Shown: positions 18,249-27,272, counted from the stretch's first letter. The stretch is DNA of 53,958 nt from an uncultured Saprospiraceae bacterium (GCA_938041445.1 CALISO010000037.1:1-53958); one strand, 5' to 3'. A program made the numbers and translations. The notes: generated by a model not told the origin, from the sequence alone.

Positions 18249-19784
18249 TTACAATTGCTCTCTCATCATATCGAGACCTTGTCTCAATATTTTCTGCAGT
18301 GGTTGTTTGGACACACAAGCAAATTCACAAAGTGCAATGTCTTCTTCAGAGAGCTCGTTGATACCGAGACCCTCCATTCTTTCGTAGTCGTTAGCAAGTA
18401 TTGCCTTCATCAAGTGTGTCGGATAAATATCCATAGGCAGTACGCTTTCATATTGGCCTGAAGCCACAAATGCTCTCTTTTCACCGTGAGTATTTGTATC
18501 AGGTGAAAATTTGAAATTCGGATATAGAAAGTTAGGGAATGTACCTGACAATGTCGGTCTTGGCGCAATCGGTACTAACCATCCTAAAAATTCATTGTAG
18601 TCACCTTCCTTTATTGTCGTAATTTGATCTGTAGTAAATGACAAGAAATCTTCTTGAGTCACTTTGCGACCACTCAGCACATCTCCTGCAACCAACCTTA
18701 CATTATCAGTAGCAAGATTATCTCCAACAATTTCAGACACTTGAGCACCAATATGTGTACTTACGTATCCTGTCTTACTAAACTCACTTCCAACAATAGC
18801 AATCTTTCTCGTGCAGTCTAGATATCCGTGAGTAAATAGTGAACCGATAGAAGCGACTTCTTGCACACCTAGTGTCCAAACAGTATCACCTGTATGAATC
18901 GGTGAGATATGATGAATCTGAACACCTACATTACCTGCAGGATGCTTACCACTAAAGTAGTGAGTATGCACATTATTGACATCAGCAATCCAAGAATTTG
19001 ATTGACTTTGATTGAGACTGAGGTGAACACCACCACTAGTCAACTTCGCCAAGACATTAAGCCCAGCTTGGAAGTCTTTTTCTTTTCCCTCTAGTAAGAT
19101 AGATGCATCTGGAGCTAGAGGAGCTGTATCAAACGCAGAGATAAAAATGTCTCTAGGCTCTTCAGCTGGGTCAGCAATCACATCAAATGGTCGCTTATTA
19201 ATCATTGGCCATGCTCCTGATCCTACTAAAAATGTAACCAAGTCTTCTCTTGATACTTTAGATAGGTCTGGGGCAGACACTGAATGTGGCACTTGCTTTT
19301 TATCAGCTAGAATAACGATATCGCTGATTGCTCTTTTTGCTCCTCTTCTCACTTCAATAACTTCACCACTTACTGGTGCTGCATAGACGATATCAGGAGT
19401 TGTTTTGTTAAAGAAAAGTGGTTGTCCCGCTTTCACTTCTTGTCCTACTTCAACGAATAACTTTGGAATAGGCGCAATTCCTCTGAAGTCCATTGGCCTT
19501 ACGGCAAATGTACTGCTGCTTGCATTCAAGTTGACATTATTCGCTTCACCAGCTAACTTAATGTCAAATCCTTTCTTCAACTTATGGTATGAAGCGCTAT
19601 TCTTAGCAAAATTTGGTTTGGATTTATTCCCATCAAATGACAGTTTAGGAATAATCCCAATGTCATCTTGTTCGATGTCAATTCCAGATTTTTTGGCTTC
19701 GATTTGAAGCAGATTGTCAGAGACACTTAGTATTACTGCGAGTAATAAGATTATGCCTGTTGCGATAAGTATGGTTGAGAGCAT
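18249..19784 (-). CDS. nqrA: Na+-NQR subunit A with N-terminal membrane extension
   Basis: Residues from about 65 onward match NqrA: KGFDIKLAGEA, FVEVGQEVKAGQPLFF, SGEVIEVRRGAKRAISDI, GGVHLSLNQSQ and the RPTLSGTFPNF segment. NqrA is a peripheral subunit of about 446 residues in Vibrio. Here the protein is 511 residues because some 64 residues precede the usual start: a strong hydrophobic helix (about 2-22, TILIATGIILLLAVILSVS) and a charged linker. The ATG at 19784 is supported by a promoter element at 19809-19816, and no Met lies between residue 1 and the NqrA core. It is the first gene of the operon. Confidence 0.95.
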   Translation of the reverse strand: MLSTILIATGIILLLAVILSVSDNLLQIEAKKSGIDIEQDDIGIIPKLSFDGNKSKPNFAKNSASYHKLKKGFDIKLAGEANNVNLNASSSTFAVRPMDFRGIAPIPKLFVEVGQEVKAGQPLFFNKTTPDIVYAAPVSGEVIEVRRGAKRAISDIVILADKKQVPHSVSAPDLSKVSREDLVTFLVGSGAWPMINKRPFDVIADPAEEPRDIFISAFDTAPLAPDASILLEGKEKDFQAGLNVLAKLTSGGVHLSLNQSQSNSWIADVNNVHTHYFSGKHPAGNVGVQIHHISPIHTGDTVWTLGVQEVASIGSLFTHGYLDCTRKIAIVGSEFSKTGYVSTHIGAQVSEIVGDNLATDNVRLVAGDVLSGRKVTQEDFLSFTTDQITTIKEGDYNEFLGWLVPIAPRPTLSGTFPNFLYPNFKFSPDTNTHGEKRAFVASGQYESVLPMDIYPTHLMKAILANDYERMEGLGINELSEEDIALCEFACVSKQPLQKILRQGLDMMREQL

Positions 19785-19808
19785 TATTTTGTCCTATCAA
19801 TTTTGCTG

Positions 19809-19816
19809 CAAATATA
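19809..19816 (-). promoter_or_regulatory. Predicted promoter (-7 element) of the nqr operon
   Basis: TATATTTG on the minus strand matches TAnnTTTG exactly. It lies 25-32 bp upstream of the nqrA ATG, giving a short leader of about 20 nt. No convincing -33 TTG was found. The flanking string TGCAAATATACT also occurs in the rimP promoter region. Confidence 0.6.
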
Positions 19817-19879
19817 CTAAAACTTGTACCAGAAGGTCTGACTACTTTCATCACCAAAACTTCTCTACTTTTATTTAGA

Positions 19880-20971
19880 TTACATCTTAATAACGACTTC
19901 AGTCCGAACTTGTTTAGGATTGATACTTCTTACCACATATTGACCTGCTTGCCAAGCCAAAGTGTTGATCTCAACTTCACCATTTACCGCTATCAACCGA
20001 GTGACGATATCTCCGATCGCGTTATATATGATTATGTCACTAGTATAAGGTGCCAGCACCGACAATGATGAAGAAAATGGGACTGGATATATTTGTAATT
20101 GTTGTTCATCAGGAGACTGCACTGACGTAATTGCATTGCAAAAATCATAGTTCCAGTCAACCTCATCCCATACATCTCTGATTGACAAAGGTGTCCCTCC
20201 CCCAGGAATTCTCCATATTGATGACATTGGCCCACTTGATTCAAAAAATCTATTGACTACATCAGCAGTGACATTGCCATGTTCCATTGAAATAATGTGG
20301 TTGATAGGTTTGGTAGCTCCTAGAAAGCGATACTCTTCATTACCAATATCAACCCATAGCTCTGGGTCTTCTAAGAATGGTGTACCCCAGTTCTCTAGAT
20401 AAGTCTGTGGCATATAGGCATCCACATATGGGTCAAGTAGCTCTATATGAAAATTGTGATCCATTGGATTACCCCAAGTAGTTACATATAACGGCATGCT
20501 ATCTTGCACAATTCCATCTGATACGGCAGTGTTACGAGCATTATAGAAAGCACTTGCCAATCGTTGCAATATGGCAGTCTGTCCATCGAACTCAGACTCC
20601 AGGTCAATCACAAATCCCTTATAGCCAGTCTGGGCAGCAACGTAAAGTGCTTCGGCTTGTAGTTCTTCATTGTTCGGGTAATTATATGACCATGCCCAAG
20701 GCTCTATCCCTTTCTGAGTAAAGATGTCAATGATGTCTCTGTTAATGATTTCCGGCCATCCAATGCTATCCATCCTGCCATCAGCAACTTTGACATACAC
20801 TCGATTGACTCCTAATTCTGTGAGATCATTGGCTAAATTGACATATGATGGATATGATGTCCCTTCTAAGTGCCACAGCCAAACTCCTAGACTATTGCAA
20901 TTTGGATCTTCTTGGCTATTACCAAGAAGGAAGGATGTAAGTAGAATGCTGCAGAGTAAACACCTTATCAT
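19880..20971 (-). CDS. Secreted TIM-barrel-like protein with type A T9SS sorting domain
   Basis: The 363-residue product has a signal peptide (about 1-19). Residues 25-280 read like a glycoside-hydrolase-type barrel: GVWLWHLEG, GVNRVYVKVADG, GIEPWAWSYNYP and GYKGFVIDLESEFDG, whose acidic pair after a beta strand could be catalytic. The last 75 residues form a type A T9SS sorting domain (LQIYPVPFSSSLSV ... AGQYVVRS ... TEVVIKM). I do not recognise the exact family or substrate. It is a single gene between the nqr promoter and the next cargo gene. Confidence 0.8.
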   Translation of the reverse strand: MIRCLLCSILLTSFLLGNSQEDPNCNSLGVWLWHLEGTSYPSYVNLANDLTELGVNRVYVKVADGRMDSIGWPEIINRDIIDIFTQKGIEPWAWSYNYPNNEELQAEALYVAAQTGYKGFVIDLESEFDGQTAILQRLASAFYNARNTAVSDGIVQDSMPLYVTTWGNPMDHNFHIELLDPYVDAYMPQTYLENWGTPFLEDPELWVDIGNEEYRFLGATKPINHIISMEHGNVTADVVNRFFESSGPMSSIWRIPGGGTPLSIRDVWDEVDWNYDFCNAITSVQSPDEQQLQIYPVPFSSSLSVLAPYTSDIIIYNAIGDIVTRLIAVNGEVEINTLAWQAGQYVVRSINPKQVRTEVVIKM

Positions 20972-21006
20972 TTACCTAATGTACAACTATCAATTGATCT
21001 GATATT

Positions 21007-21040
21007 AAAAAAGGGTCAACTTGCAGTTGCAAGTTGACCC
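21007..21040 (-). terminator. Terminator of the 1429-residue cargo gene
   Basis: GGGTCAACTTGCA and TGCAAGTTGACCC form a near-perfect 28-nt palindrome (21013-21040), followed on the minus strand by six Ts (21012-21007). It lies 41 bp past the stop at 21081. Confidence 0.9.
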
Positions 21041-21080
21041 TATATCGTGGGATAACTTAATTATTATTCCAATTCAGTTC

Positions 21081-24000
21081 TTATCGAATAACTGTTAATT
21101 TCTTCGTTGCCGAGAATTTACCGCTATTCAATCTGTAGAACCAAACACCTTCACTACCAAGATCTTGACTATTGATTGTTACTGAGTGTACACCAGCAGA
21201 GTAATCCTGCGTAGATGTATAAGCCACTTTACCAGTAATATCATATACAGTCAATGTCGCCTCACCCTGTGTAGGTAGAGAGAATGCAATATTCGTCTCA
21301 CCTGCGAATGGGTTAGGAGTATTCTGCATTAGAGTATATCCTGTTGTATTGCTCTGAAGGATTACGTCATTTACCGTAAGGTCAAATCCAGTGTAAGCTT
21401 CATTACTGATCGCATCAGTATTCAACTGTAGTGCTTCGCTAAGCGAAGTAGTTGCTACAGCTCTCAACTCTATTGTAACTAATGCCTCTGCATCTAGAGT
21501 AATTGCTGACATCGTCTCAACACTCATCGCAGTACTAGATGGCGTTACTTTGATATAGTTGTCTTCAGTAATATTCAAGATGTCAGAACTGATAGACACT
21601 AACTCAAATCCAGGGTGATTCAGTGCAAACTGAGTTCCATAGAAATCAGCGACTGTTGCATTGAACGTTACACTTGCAAGTTCACCTGCTTGTACAGTTT
21701 GATCATCATAGTTCAGTGTTAATGCTTCTGCGCCTCTTACTTCAGTACTTCCACCATTAGCATTTACAATAACTGATGAATTGACATCACCAACTTTGAT
21801 CGCAACGAAATCTTCAGCCATCATATCAGACTGCAGGTTCTGGATAGAAACTACTTCATCCAATGGCCAAGGGTTAGCGTAAAGTAACTGCTGAGATTTA
21901 TCTAAGAATAACCAAGAATCATTCGATGGGAATTCTGCAATATAATCAAGAACAAGCTTACGGATATCAACCATGTCTGCTGCTGTTACTCTCTCATCAC
22001 CTGTAACATCAGCAGCAATTACTGAGTGTACAGTAGATAATTGTTGTATACCTAGAAGGTGTCTTTGAATCAAGATGATATCTACAGTAGATACACCATT
22101 CTTATAATCATCATTCTTAGTACCATCGATTACATAGTCAGCGTTCTCAGGTACTTGGTCAAAAGTAAATAGTCCACTACCGTCAGTCATTTCTGTCATC
22201 GGATACTCAGGTGCATTGCTATTAATTTGTACTGATACATTTTCAAGCAATTCACCTTCAGGTGTTGCAATCTGTCCAGAAATCATTCTAGGTGATCCAG
22301 TATCTCCTCCACAGTTGCCTCCATTATCAAGAATGGTCAAGAATACCGTACAATATGAATTGTTATCCTTCTCATCCCATACATACATACGTACAGGTAC
22401 AGCAGATCCATCAGCTGGTATATCATCACATGTAAATGCCATAGAAGCACAGTTAAGTGATGGGATATAATTAGGATCATCATCAGGATGTGTATCAGAG
22501 AATGTAAATCTCAAATCATCTTGATCAGTACAATTATCAAAACTACCTAAATCAAAATCACAAGCCCATATTGCTACCATTCCATTTTGCATAAATGCAG
22601 TACTTAGGTTAGTACAATAAGGAGTTGGTGCCTTTTCATCCACAACCATAAAGTTACTAGTACAAGCTCTGTAATTTCCACAACCATCAGTCACTCTCCA
22701 GATAACTCTGTGGTTAATCATGCTACCTTCGATAGCATCTGGTAAAGTCACCTTAATCTCTTCACCAGATTGTGTAGGAGATAAATAGAATGGATCATTA
22801 GTTGGCAAGAATGTACTAAACTCGTAGTCAATCGTCCAATCACCATTAAGATCTACTTGGACAGTCCAATCTAGACCTGCACTTGGGCAACTACCTGAAT
22901 CAGATGCAGTCTTCGTTAGCATCACGGCATTGTTTTCACAAATTATACCATCGTTATCAGCGTCATCATTATCATTGACAGGGTAAGTTTCATCTTCACA
23001 AGACAAGAATTCTGGTGCTTCCTCATCTAAGACTTTGATTACCTGAGTATGTGTCCAACTACCTTCACCAAAATCAGAATCAGTGATAGGAGTACTTGGA
23101 TCGTAATAACACCAGTTGATTACATGCCATGTTTTCAATACTTTGAAACATGCACCTTCAGAAATTCTGAATGTATCCACATCTACGCTATAAGCCATCT
23201 GATCACAAGGGCCAGCTGTCCACGTTGGTAGACCTGTGTCACCGAAATCCTCAGTACAATCTATAGTAAGATCATCTGGGAAAGTGACAATTATTTCGTC
23301 TGCATCAAATCCTTCGATTGTGATAGTTTGTACACAGAAGATAGACGGGTTATTAATAACGAACCATTGTCTTTTGACAAATCCAGCTCCACAACCATCA
23401 ATTACTTTTTCAAAATCTTTAAAATCCACATTAAGTGGGTCGCATGAAGCGACAGCTATTGCTTCGCCAGTAAGGTCCAAATCTAGATAGTCTTCTTCAC
23501 AACCGATTACGATATCTGGTGGGCATTGGATAGACGGGGTAAGCTTATCCTCGAGCCTTACGTAAGCCCACGTTTCGTTGAAATTATCTCCTTCAGTACC
23601 ATAGACACCGTCCATGTCACCGTCGTCCCATACTCTCATCCATACTTTGATAGATGCGTAATCGTTGACACCATCTCCATCTTCATCAACTCCTGCTCCT
23701 GAAAGATCTTCACAACAGAATCTAACTGATTGTCCATCATCTGTATCATTAGCATTGTCGAATGGGTGACCATCATTATTATATGTAAGGTTATCATCAA
23801 TATTACAATAGTCTTCTTCTCTTCTGATTTCTAGATATACGTCACTACATCCATCATAAGAACCATTGTCAATATTATTAGTGAAGAGTTTTGCAATACC
23901 CTCTCCATTGATACTAGTTGTAAGGGACAACACGATATCTTGCTTTGCGATTGCCACTGGTGGCGTAGTATCGACAATGTTGACAATAACGTCTTGGGGA

Positions 24001-25370
24001 GTGATATTGCCACAACAATCAACAGCGTTGTAAGTAAAAATATGTGTACCCTTAGGTGCATTAGTTACTGAGTATCCAGTGTCTGGATCAAAGTCAATAT
24101 TTACTCCTGAAGGACCAGTAACTGTATAAGATACTTTGTTACTACAATCATCAAAAAGATGCTCCGGTTCTGGAAAGTTAAATACACCTTCGCAGAGCCA
24201 AGGATCTACTCCAATAGTAAATTCATTAGAATCGTTGACTAAAATAGTCGGACCATCTAAATCTTGTGTAACAATCTGCTGTGAGAATGTCACACTAGTT
24301 GATGAACACCAATCGTGTACAGTCCATTCTCTGATGACTTTTGTCATATCAGTACATTCTTCATCACAAGGAAAGATGACTAAGTCAGACAATGTCGTTG
24401 CTGTGTTACAAAGAGAGGCATTTTCAATAAGTGGGAATCCGAATACTGTAGGATACGCATTTAAGTTAGCAAACGCCTCAGCAGCTGAAGCTTGTGCTGC
24501 TAATGCTGCACTATCCTCAAGATCAACAGGATTGTTAGCGATGTACTCATCATAAGCATAATCATAAATATCACTCGGTGTCGTACCTGTACCACATGGT
24601 AAGTAGACTTGAGTGATAGGTGCTACCACTTCAGTAGTAACACTAAGAGGTGTCAATCTGTATTCGTTGACACAAGAAGTTACCTTATTATTAAAGGCAT
24701 CAGTGAATACATACGTTCTTTGAACAGTAGTGATATCACAATCGCCACCATTAAAAGTTACAACTTCAACAAAAGATGTATTAACAACGTCACCACAATT
24801 GTCTACTGCAACTGGGATTAAGTAGTCCACATCTGTCAAACAAGAAGCTGCATACTCACAATTAGGATCAGTATTCCCAACTGGACAAGGGCAAGCTTCA
24901 TTAGTACTTGTGTTAGAAAGATCTGCTGGATCATTCACTGTAGCAGGATCATCAACGAGTGCTGGTGCTACCTTGTCTTCAATGACAACATTACCCCAAC
25001 AAGAATTGACAAAATCACCAGCAGCATCAATCTCTGTAATAGAGACTTCAAATGTTCCTAGTTCACATAGTTCAACGGTGCCCCCTGGGTCACCCTCAAC
25101 ACCATTCACTGTAATAAAATAATTAGCAGGATCATATCCTGGAATAGAATTCTCCCCTTCGAGAATCATCTCGATTGTGAGTTGAGCACAGCATTCACCA
25201 ACAGTGTTGACAGTACCCACTGATACGTTGACATTGTTGTTACAGGCTAGCGTGCTAACTGGGAAGGCTTCGCTTGTAGATTCAGCAGATAGTGTAAATA
25301 CACAGGTGCTGAAAAAGAGCAATACCAAATACGGTATAGCCCCGATTTTTGTAAAATCGGTTCTTAACAT
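21081..25370 (-). CDS. Large surface protein with dockerin-like and cohesin-like parts, type A T9SS
   Basis: The 1429-residue product has an N-terminal hydrophobic signal (about 10-30). Residues 40-1040 are repeated Cys-rich, HYR/Ig-like modules with motifs such as DKVAPALVDDP, DTTPPVAIAKQDI and DEEAPEFLSC. A CarboxypepD-like segment (RMISGQIATPEGELLENVSV) follows. Next comes a dockerin-like pair: NGVSTVDIILIQRHLLG near residue 1090 and DVTGDERVTAADMVDIRKLV near 1122. A cohesin-like beta domain (about 1217-1337, GELASVTFNATVADFYGTQF) and a type A T9SS domain (LMQNTPNPFAGETNI ... KKLTVIR) end the protein. It is probably a surface adhesin or scaffold; substrate unknown. It is transcribed alone from a promoter at 25499. 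Confidence 0.85.
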   Translation of the reverse strand: MLRTDFTKIGAIPYLVLLFFSTCVFTLSAESTSEAFPVSTLACNNNVNVSVGTVNTVGECCAQLTIEMILEGENSIPGYDPANYFITVNGVEGDPGGTVELCELGTFEVSITEIDAAGDFVNSCWGNVVIEDKVAPALVDDPATVNDPADLSNTSTNEACPCPVGNTDPNCEYAASCLTDVDYLIPVAVDNCGDVVNTSFVEVVTFNGGDCDITTVQRTYVFTDAFNNKVTSCVNEYRLTPLSVTTEVVAPITQVYLPCGTGTTPSDIYDYAYDEYIANNPVDLEDSAALAAQASAAEAFANLNAYPTVFGFPLIENASLCNTATTLSDLVIFPCDEECTDMTKVIREWTVHDWCSSTSVTFSQQIVTQDLDGPTILVNDSNEFTIGVDPWLCEGVFNFPEPEHLFDDCSNKVSYTVTGPSGVNIDFDPDTGYSVTNAPKGTHIFTYNAVDCCGNITPQDVIVNIVDTTPPVAIAKQDIVLSLTTSINGEGIAKLFTNNIDNGSYDGCSDVYLEIRREEDYCNIDDNLTYNNDGHPFDNANDTDDGQSVRFCCEDLSGAGVDEDGDGVNDYASIKVWMRVWDDGDMDGVYGTEGDNFNETWAYVRLEDKLTPSIQCPPDIVIGCEEDYLDLDLTGEAIAVASCDPLNVDFKDFEKVIDGCGAGFVKRQWFVINNPSIFCVQTITIEGFDADEIIVTFPDDLTIDCTEDFGDTGLPTWTAGPCDQMAYSVDVDTFRISEGACFKVLKTWHVINWCYYDPSTPITDSDFGEGSWTHTQVIKVLDEEAPEFLSCEDETYPVNDNDDADNDGIICENNAVMLTKTASDSGSCPSAGLDWTVQVDLNGDWTIDYEFSTFLPTNDPFYLSPTQSGEEIKVTLPDAIEGSMINHRVIWRVTDGCGNYRACTSNFMVVDEKAPTPYCTNLSTAFMQNGMVAIWACDFDLGSFDNCTDQDDLRFTFSDTHPDDDPNYIPSLNCASMAFTCDDIPADGSAVPVRMYVWDEKDNNSYCTVFLTILDNGGNCGGDTGSPRMISGQIATPEGELLENVSVQINSNAPEYPMTEMTDGSGLFTFDQVPENADYVIDGTKNDDYKNGVSTVDIILIQRHLLGIQQLSTVHSVIAADVTGDERVTAADMVDIRKLVLDYIAEFPSNDSWLFLDKSQQLLYANPWPLDEVVSIQNLQSDMMAEDFVAIKVGDVNSSVIVNANGGSTEVRGAEALTLNYDDQTVQAGELASVTFNATVADFYGTQFALNHPGFELVSISSDILNITEDNYIKVTPSSTAMSVETMSAITLDAEALVTIELRAVATTSLSEALQLNTDAISNEAYTGFDLTVNDVILQSNTTGYTLMQNTPNPFAGETNIAFSLPTQGEATLTVYDITGKVAYTSTQDYSAGVHSVTINSQDLGSEGVWFYRLNSGKFSATKKLTVIR

Positions 25371-25439
25371 GAGAAAAAAGTTTTGGTTATTAAAAAAAGT
25401 AAATAAGTGCCTCGCGTTCGAGGTTGGTGTTCAGACCAA
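25342..25439 (-). promoter_or_regulatory. Structured 5' leader of the 1429-residue cargo gene
   Basis: Three hairpins follow each other on the transcript. TTGGT/ACCAA lies at 25424-25439 with a 6-nt loop. CCTCG/CGAGG lies at 25410-25423 with a 4-nt loop and no gap to the first. CCGATTTT/AAAATCGG lies at 25342-25360 inside codons 4-10 of the gene. Two T-runs sit between the second and third. This looks like an attenuation or translation-control leader, but no riboswitch class is recognised. Confidence 0.45.
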
Positions 25440-25498
25440 AGGGTAATTCACTTAAAATAATTAGGGGGAAATATGTTATTGTTCAGATAACCTTGGTT

Positions 25499-25506
25499 CA
25501 AATATA
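25499..25506 (-). promoter_or_regulatory. Predicted promoter (-7 element) of the 1429-residue cargo gene
   Basis: TATATTTG on the minus strand matches TAnnTTTG exactly and gives a leader of about 120 nt before the ATG at 25370. No clear -33 TTG is visible at the usual distance. Confidence 0.5.
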
Positions 25507-25572
25507 GAACAGGAGATACCCTACTTGTGAGTACAGTCAGGGGTAAATTTGGAATATTTAATAGTCTTATGT

Positions 25573-25632
25573 ATGGACTATCTTAGGAAGGGTATGTTAG
25601 CGATGGACTATCTTAGGAGGGGTATGTTAGCG
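25573..25632. repeat. 30-bp tandem duplication at the CAP gene stop
   Basis: Two head-to-tail 30-bp copies (25573-25602 and 25603-25632) differ at a single base (GGAAGGG against GGAGGGG). The copy nearer the gene contains its last codons and stop (25627), so the duplication extends the 3' end outward. Confidence 0.85.
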
Positions 25633-26235
25633 ATATCTTACATTAGATCGCTTAGTGCCAGGTGGCATTGGCTTTGCCATATGTAGTGTCCAGTACTTGC
25701 CATACTTGCTTACACCTACGTTAGTCATTCGGCCATCCATGATCAATTCACAATGGCTTGGACTTTCCATCCAAGCATCGAGTACTTCTCTAAATGTACC
25801 ATAACCTTCTGCGATATTTTCACCAGCTAATTGCCAAAAATATCCTACAGCATCAACTCTGTCACCGACAACACTACCATCAATACCATTGTGACCAAAT
25901 CTCTTGTACTTATGCATCTCTAATGCATAGTCTTGGGAAGACTGCTTGAGCTGATTATTCCAAGTGATAGGTGATACAGAACCTTGATATTTACGACCGC
26001 ATCGACAGCCGGTAGATCTAATCTTATTAATTGCATAGACCATTTGGTCTACTGAAGCGTCAATCTGATCTGGCTCACTTTGTTGAGCTTGTGCATTGAA
26101 TGCTGACAGTAAAAAGAAGAAAAGTGATACAACTGCAATACTATATCGATAGAAACTAAAAGACAAGGTGGCAGATGCGAAAGCATAAGTGCTTACTGCA
26201 AAATTTCCTGCTGCGTATTGTGATAGTCTACTCAT
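25627..26235 (-). CDS. Secreted CAP-domain (SCP/PR1-like) protein
   Basis: The 202-residue product has a CAP fold in residues 65-185: ALEMHKYKRFGHNG with the first His, GENIAEGYG with the Glu, EVLDAWMESPSHCELIM, NVGVSKYGKYWT and a C-terminal basic tail. CAP proteins of bacteria are secreted and of mostly unknown function. The N-terminal 52 residues contain two hydrophobic stretches, the second ending in AFNAQA, a likely signal cleavage site. I start at ATG 26235; a longer frame reaches only a TTG at 26286. An unusual GCRCG motif may form a local disulfide. No T9SS domain is present. Confidence 0.85.
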   Translation of the reverse strand: MSRLSQYAAGNFAVSTYAFASATLSFSFYRYSIAVVSLFFFLLSAFNAQAQQSEPDQIDASVDQMVYAINKIRSTGCRCGRKYQGSVSPITWNNQLKQSSQDYALEMHKYKRFGHNGIDGSVVGDRVDAVGYFWQLAGENIAEGYGTFREVLDAWMESPSHCELIMDGRMTNVGVSKYGKYWTLHMAKPMPPGTKRSNVRYR

Positions 26236-26331
26236 TGTAAATATTAAACAATGATACGACACTAATAGATGCAGTAGAGTGAACAACTTAACAAAAGATT
26301 AATGGTCTATGAAGTTTGACCACATAACTGA

Positions 26332-26736
26332 TTAGCTATTACTTATAAAAGCTGAATGGATTTTGTTCGCAAGTGCAGTAAATTCCTCTTGAGTAAGCTG
26401 TGCTCTTTGCTTAGTAAAGTCTAGGTCACTTAATTGATCAATGGGTGACAAGTGAATATGTGCATGAGGCACTTCAAGACCAATCACGGCTACTCCTATC
26501 CTTTCGCATTCTATGACTGACTCTACTGCCTTAGCAACTCGCTTGGCGAAACTAAACAACCTTGTAAACAAGTCATCTTCAAGGTCGAATATGTAATCAA
26601 CCTCAATCTTTGGAATAACTAGTGTATGACCAGCTCGTAGTGGACTGATATCCAAAAAAGCCAGAAAGTCATCGGTTTCTGCAACCTTATGACAAGGAAT
26701 ATCACCAGCTATTATCTTACTAAAGATGGTTGGCAT
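26332..26736 (-). CDS. HIT family hydrolase
   Basis: The 134-residue protein carries the histidine triad HAHIHLSP (His91, His93, His95) and the N-terminal FSKIIAGDIPCHKV segment typical of HINT-like nucleoside phosphoramidase or nucleotide hydrolases. DISPLRAGHTLVIPK is the other family mark. The usual Zn-ligand Cys of some HINT proteins is absent at the start. Its ATG overlaps the greA stop by one base (TAATG), so the two are translationally coupled. Confidence 0.93.
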   Translation of the reverse strand: MPTIFSKIIAGDIPCHKVAETDDFLAFLDISPLRAGHTLVIPKIEVDYIFDLEDDLFTRLFSFAKRVAKAVESVIECERIGVAVIGLEVPHAHIHLSPIDQLSDLDFTKQRAQLTQEEFTALANKIHSAFISNS

Positions 26737-27209
26737 TATAGGGAGATATCTAGGACTTTGAACTCGATCTGGCCTCCAGGAGTCTGAATCTTAGCTGTAT
26801 CACCAATTTTCAACCCAAGCAGTCCCTCGCCGATTGGGGAGGATACAGAAATCTTCTTTTCCTTAAGGTTAGCCTCTGATGCCGATACTAACTTGTATGT
26901 AACCTCTTTGTTAGACCTTTTATTCAATAACTTGACATTGGCTAGGATGGTCACCTTTGATAAATCAATTTGGGATTCATCAAGGATACGAGCATTTGAC
27001 AATGCCACTTCAAGTTCATTGATCTTCATCTCGAGCATACCTTGTGCATCCTTTGCAGCATCATATTCTGCGTTTTCGGAAAGATCACCTTTTTCTCTAG
27101 CTTCAGCGATCGCCGCAGCAGCTTCTTGCCTGCCAGTAGTCTTCATTTCTTCTAACTGAGCAGTAATCTTGTCGTAGCCTTCTTGTGTGAGATAGTTATA
27201 ATCTGACAT
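26736..27209 (-). CDS. greA: Transcription elongation factor GreA
   Basis: The 157-residue protein rescues backtracked RNA polymerase by stimulating transcript cleavage. The N-terminal coiled coil (YLTQEGYDKITAQLEEM to about residue 75) contains the tip motif EAREKGDLSENAEYDAAKD with the acidic residues that act in the polymerase secondary channel. The C-terminal FKBP-like domain holds SPIGEGLLGLKIGD. Length is normal. It heads a two-gene unit with the HIT gene. Confidence 0.96.
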   Translation of the reverse strand: MSDYNYLTQEGYDKITAQLEEMKTTGRQEAAAAIAEAREKGDLSENAEYDAAKDAQGMLEMKINELEVALSNARILDESQIDLSKVTILANVKLLNKRSNKEVTYKLVSASEANLKEKKISVSSPIGEGLLGLKIGDTAKIQTPGGQIEFKVLDISL

Positions 27210-27238
27210 AACTATTAAACGTTTAGATATTAAAATAA

Positions 27239-27272
27239 CTTAAGGCGGTTGCCAGATGACAAACGCCTTAAG
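27239..27272 (-). terminator. Terminator after the PorV-like gene
   Basis: CTTAAGGCG (27239-27247) pairs with CGCCTTAAG (27264-27272), with further GTT/AAC pairing inside. It lies 44 bp after the stop at 27316 and is followed on the minus strand by TTATTTTAATA. It separates the PorV-like gene from greA. Confidence 0.7.
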
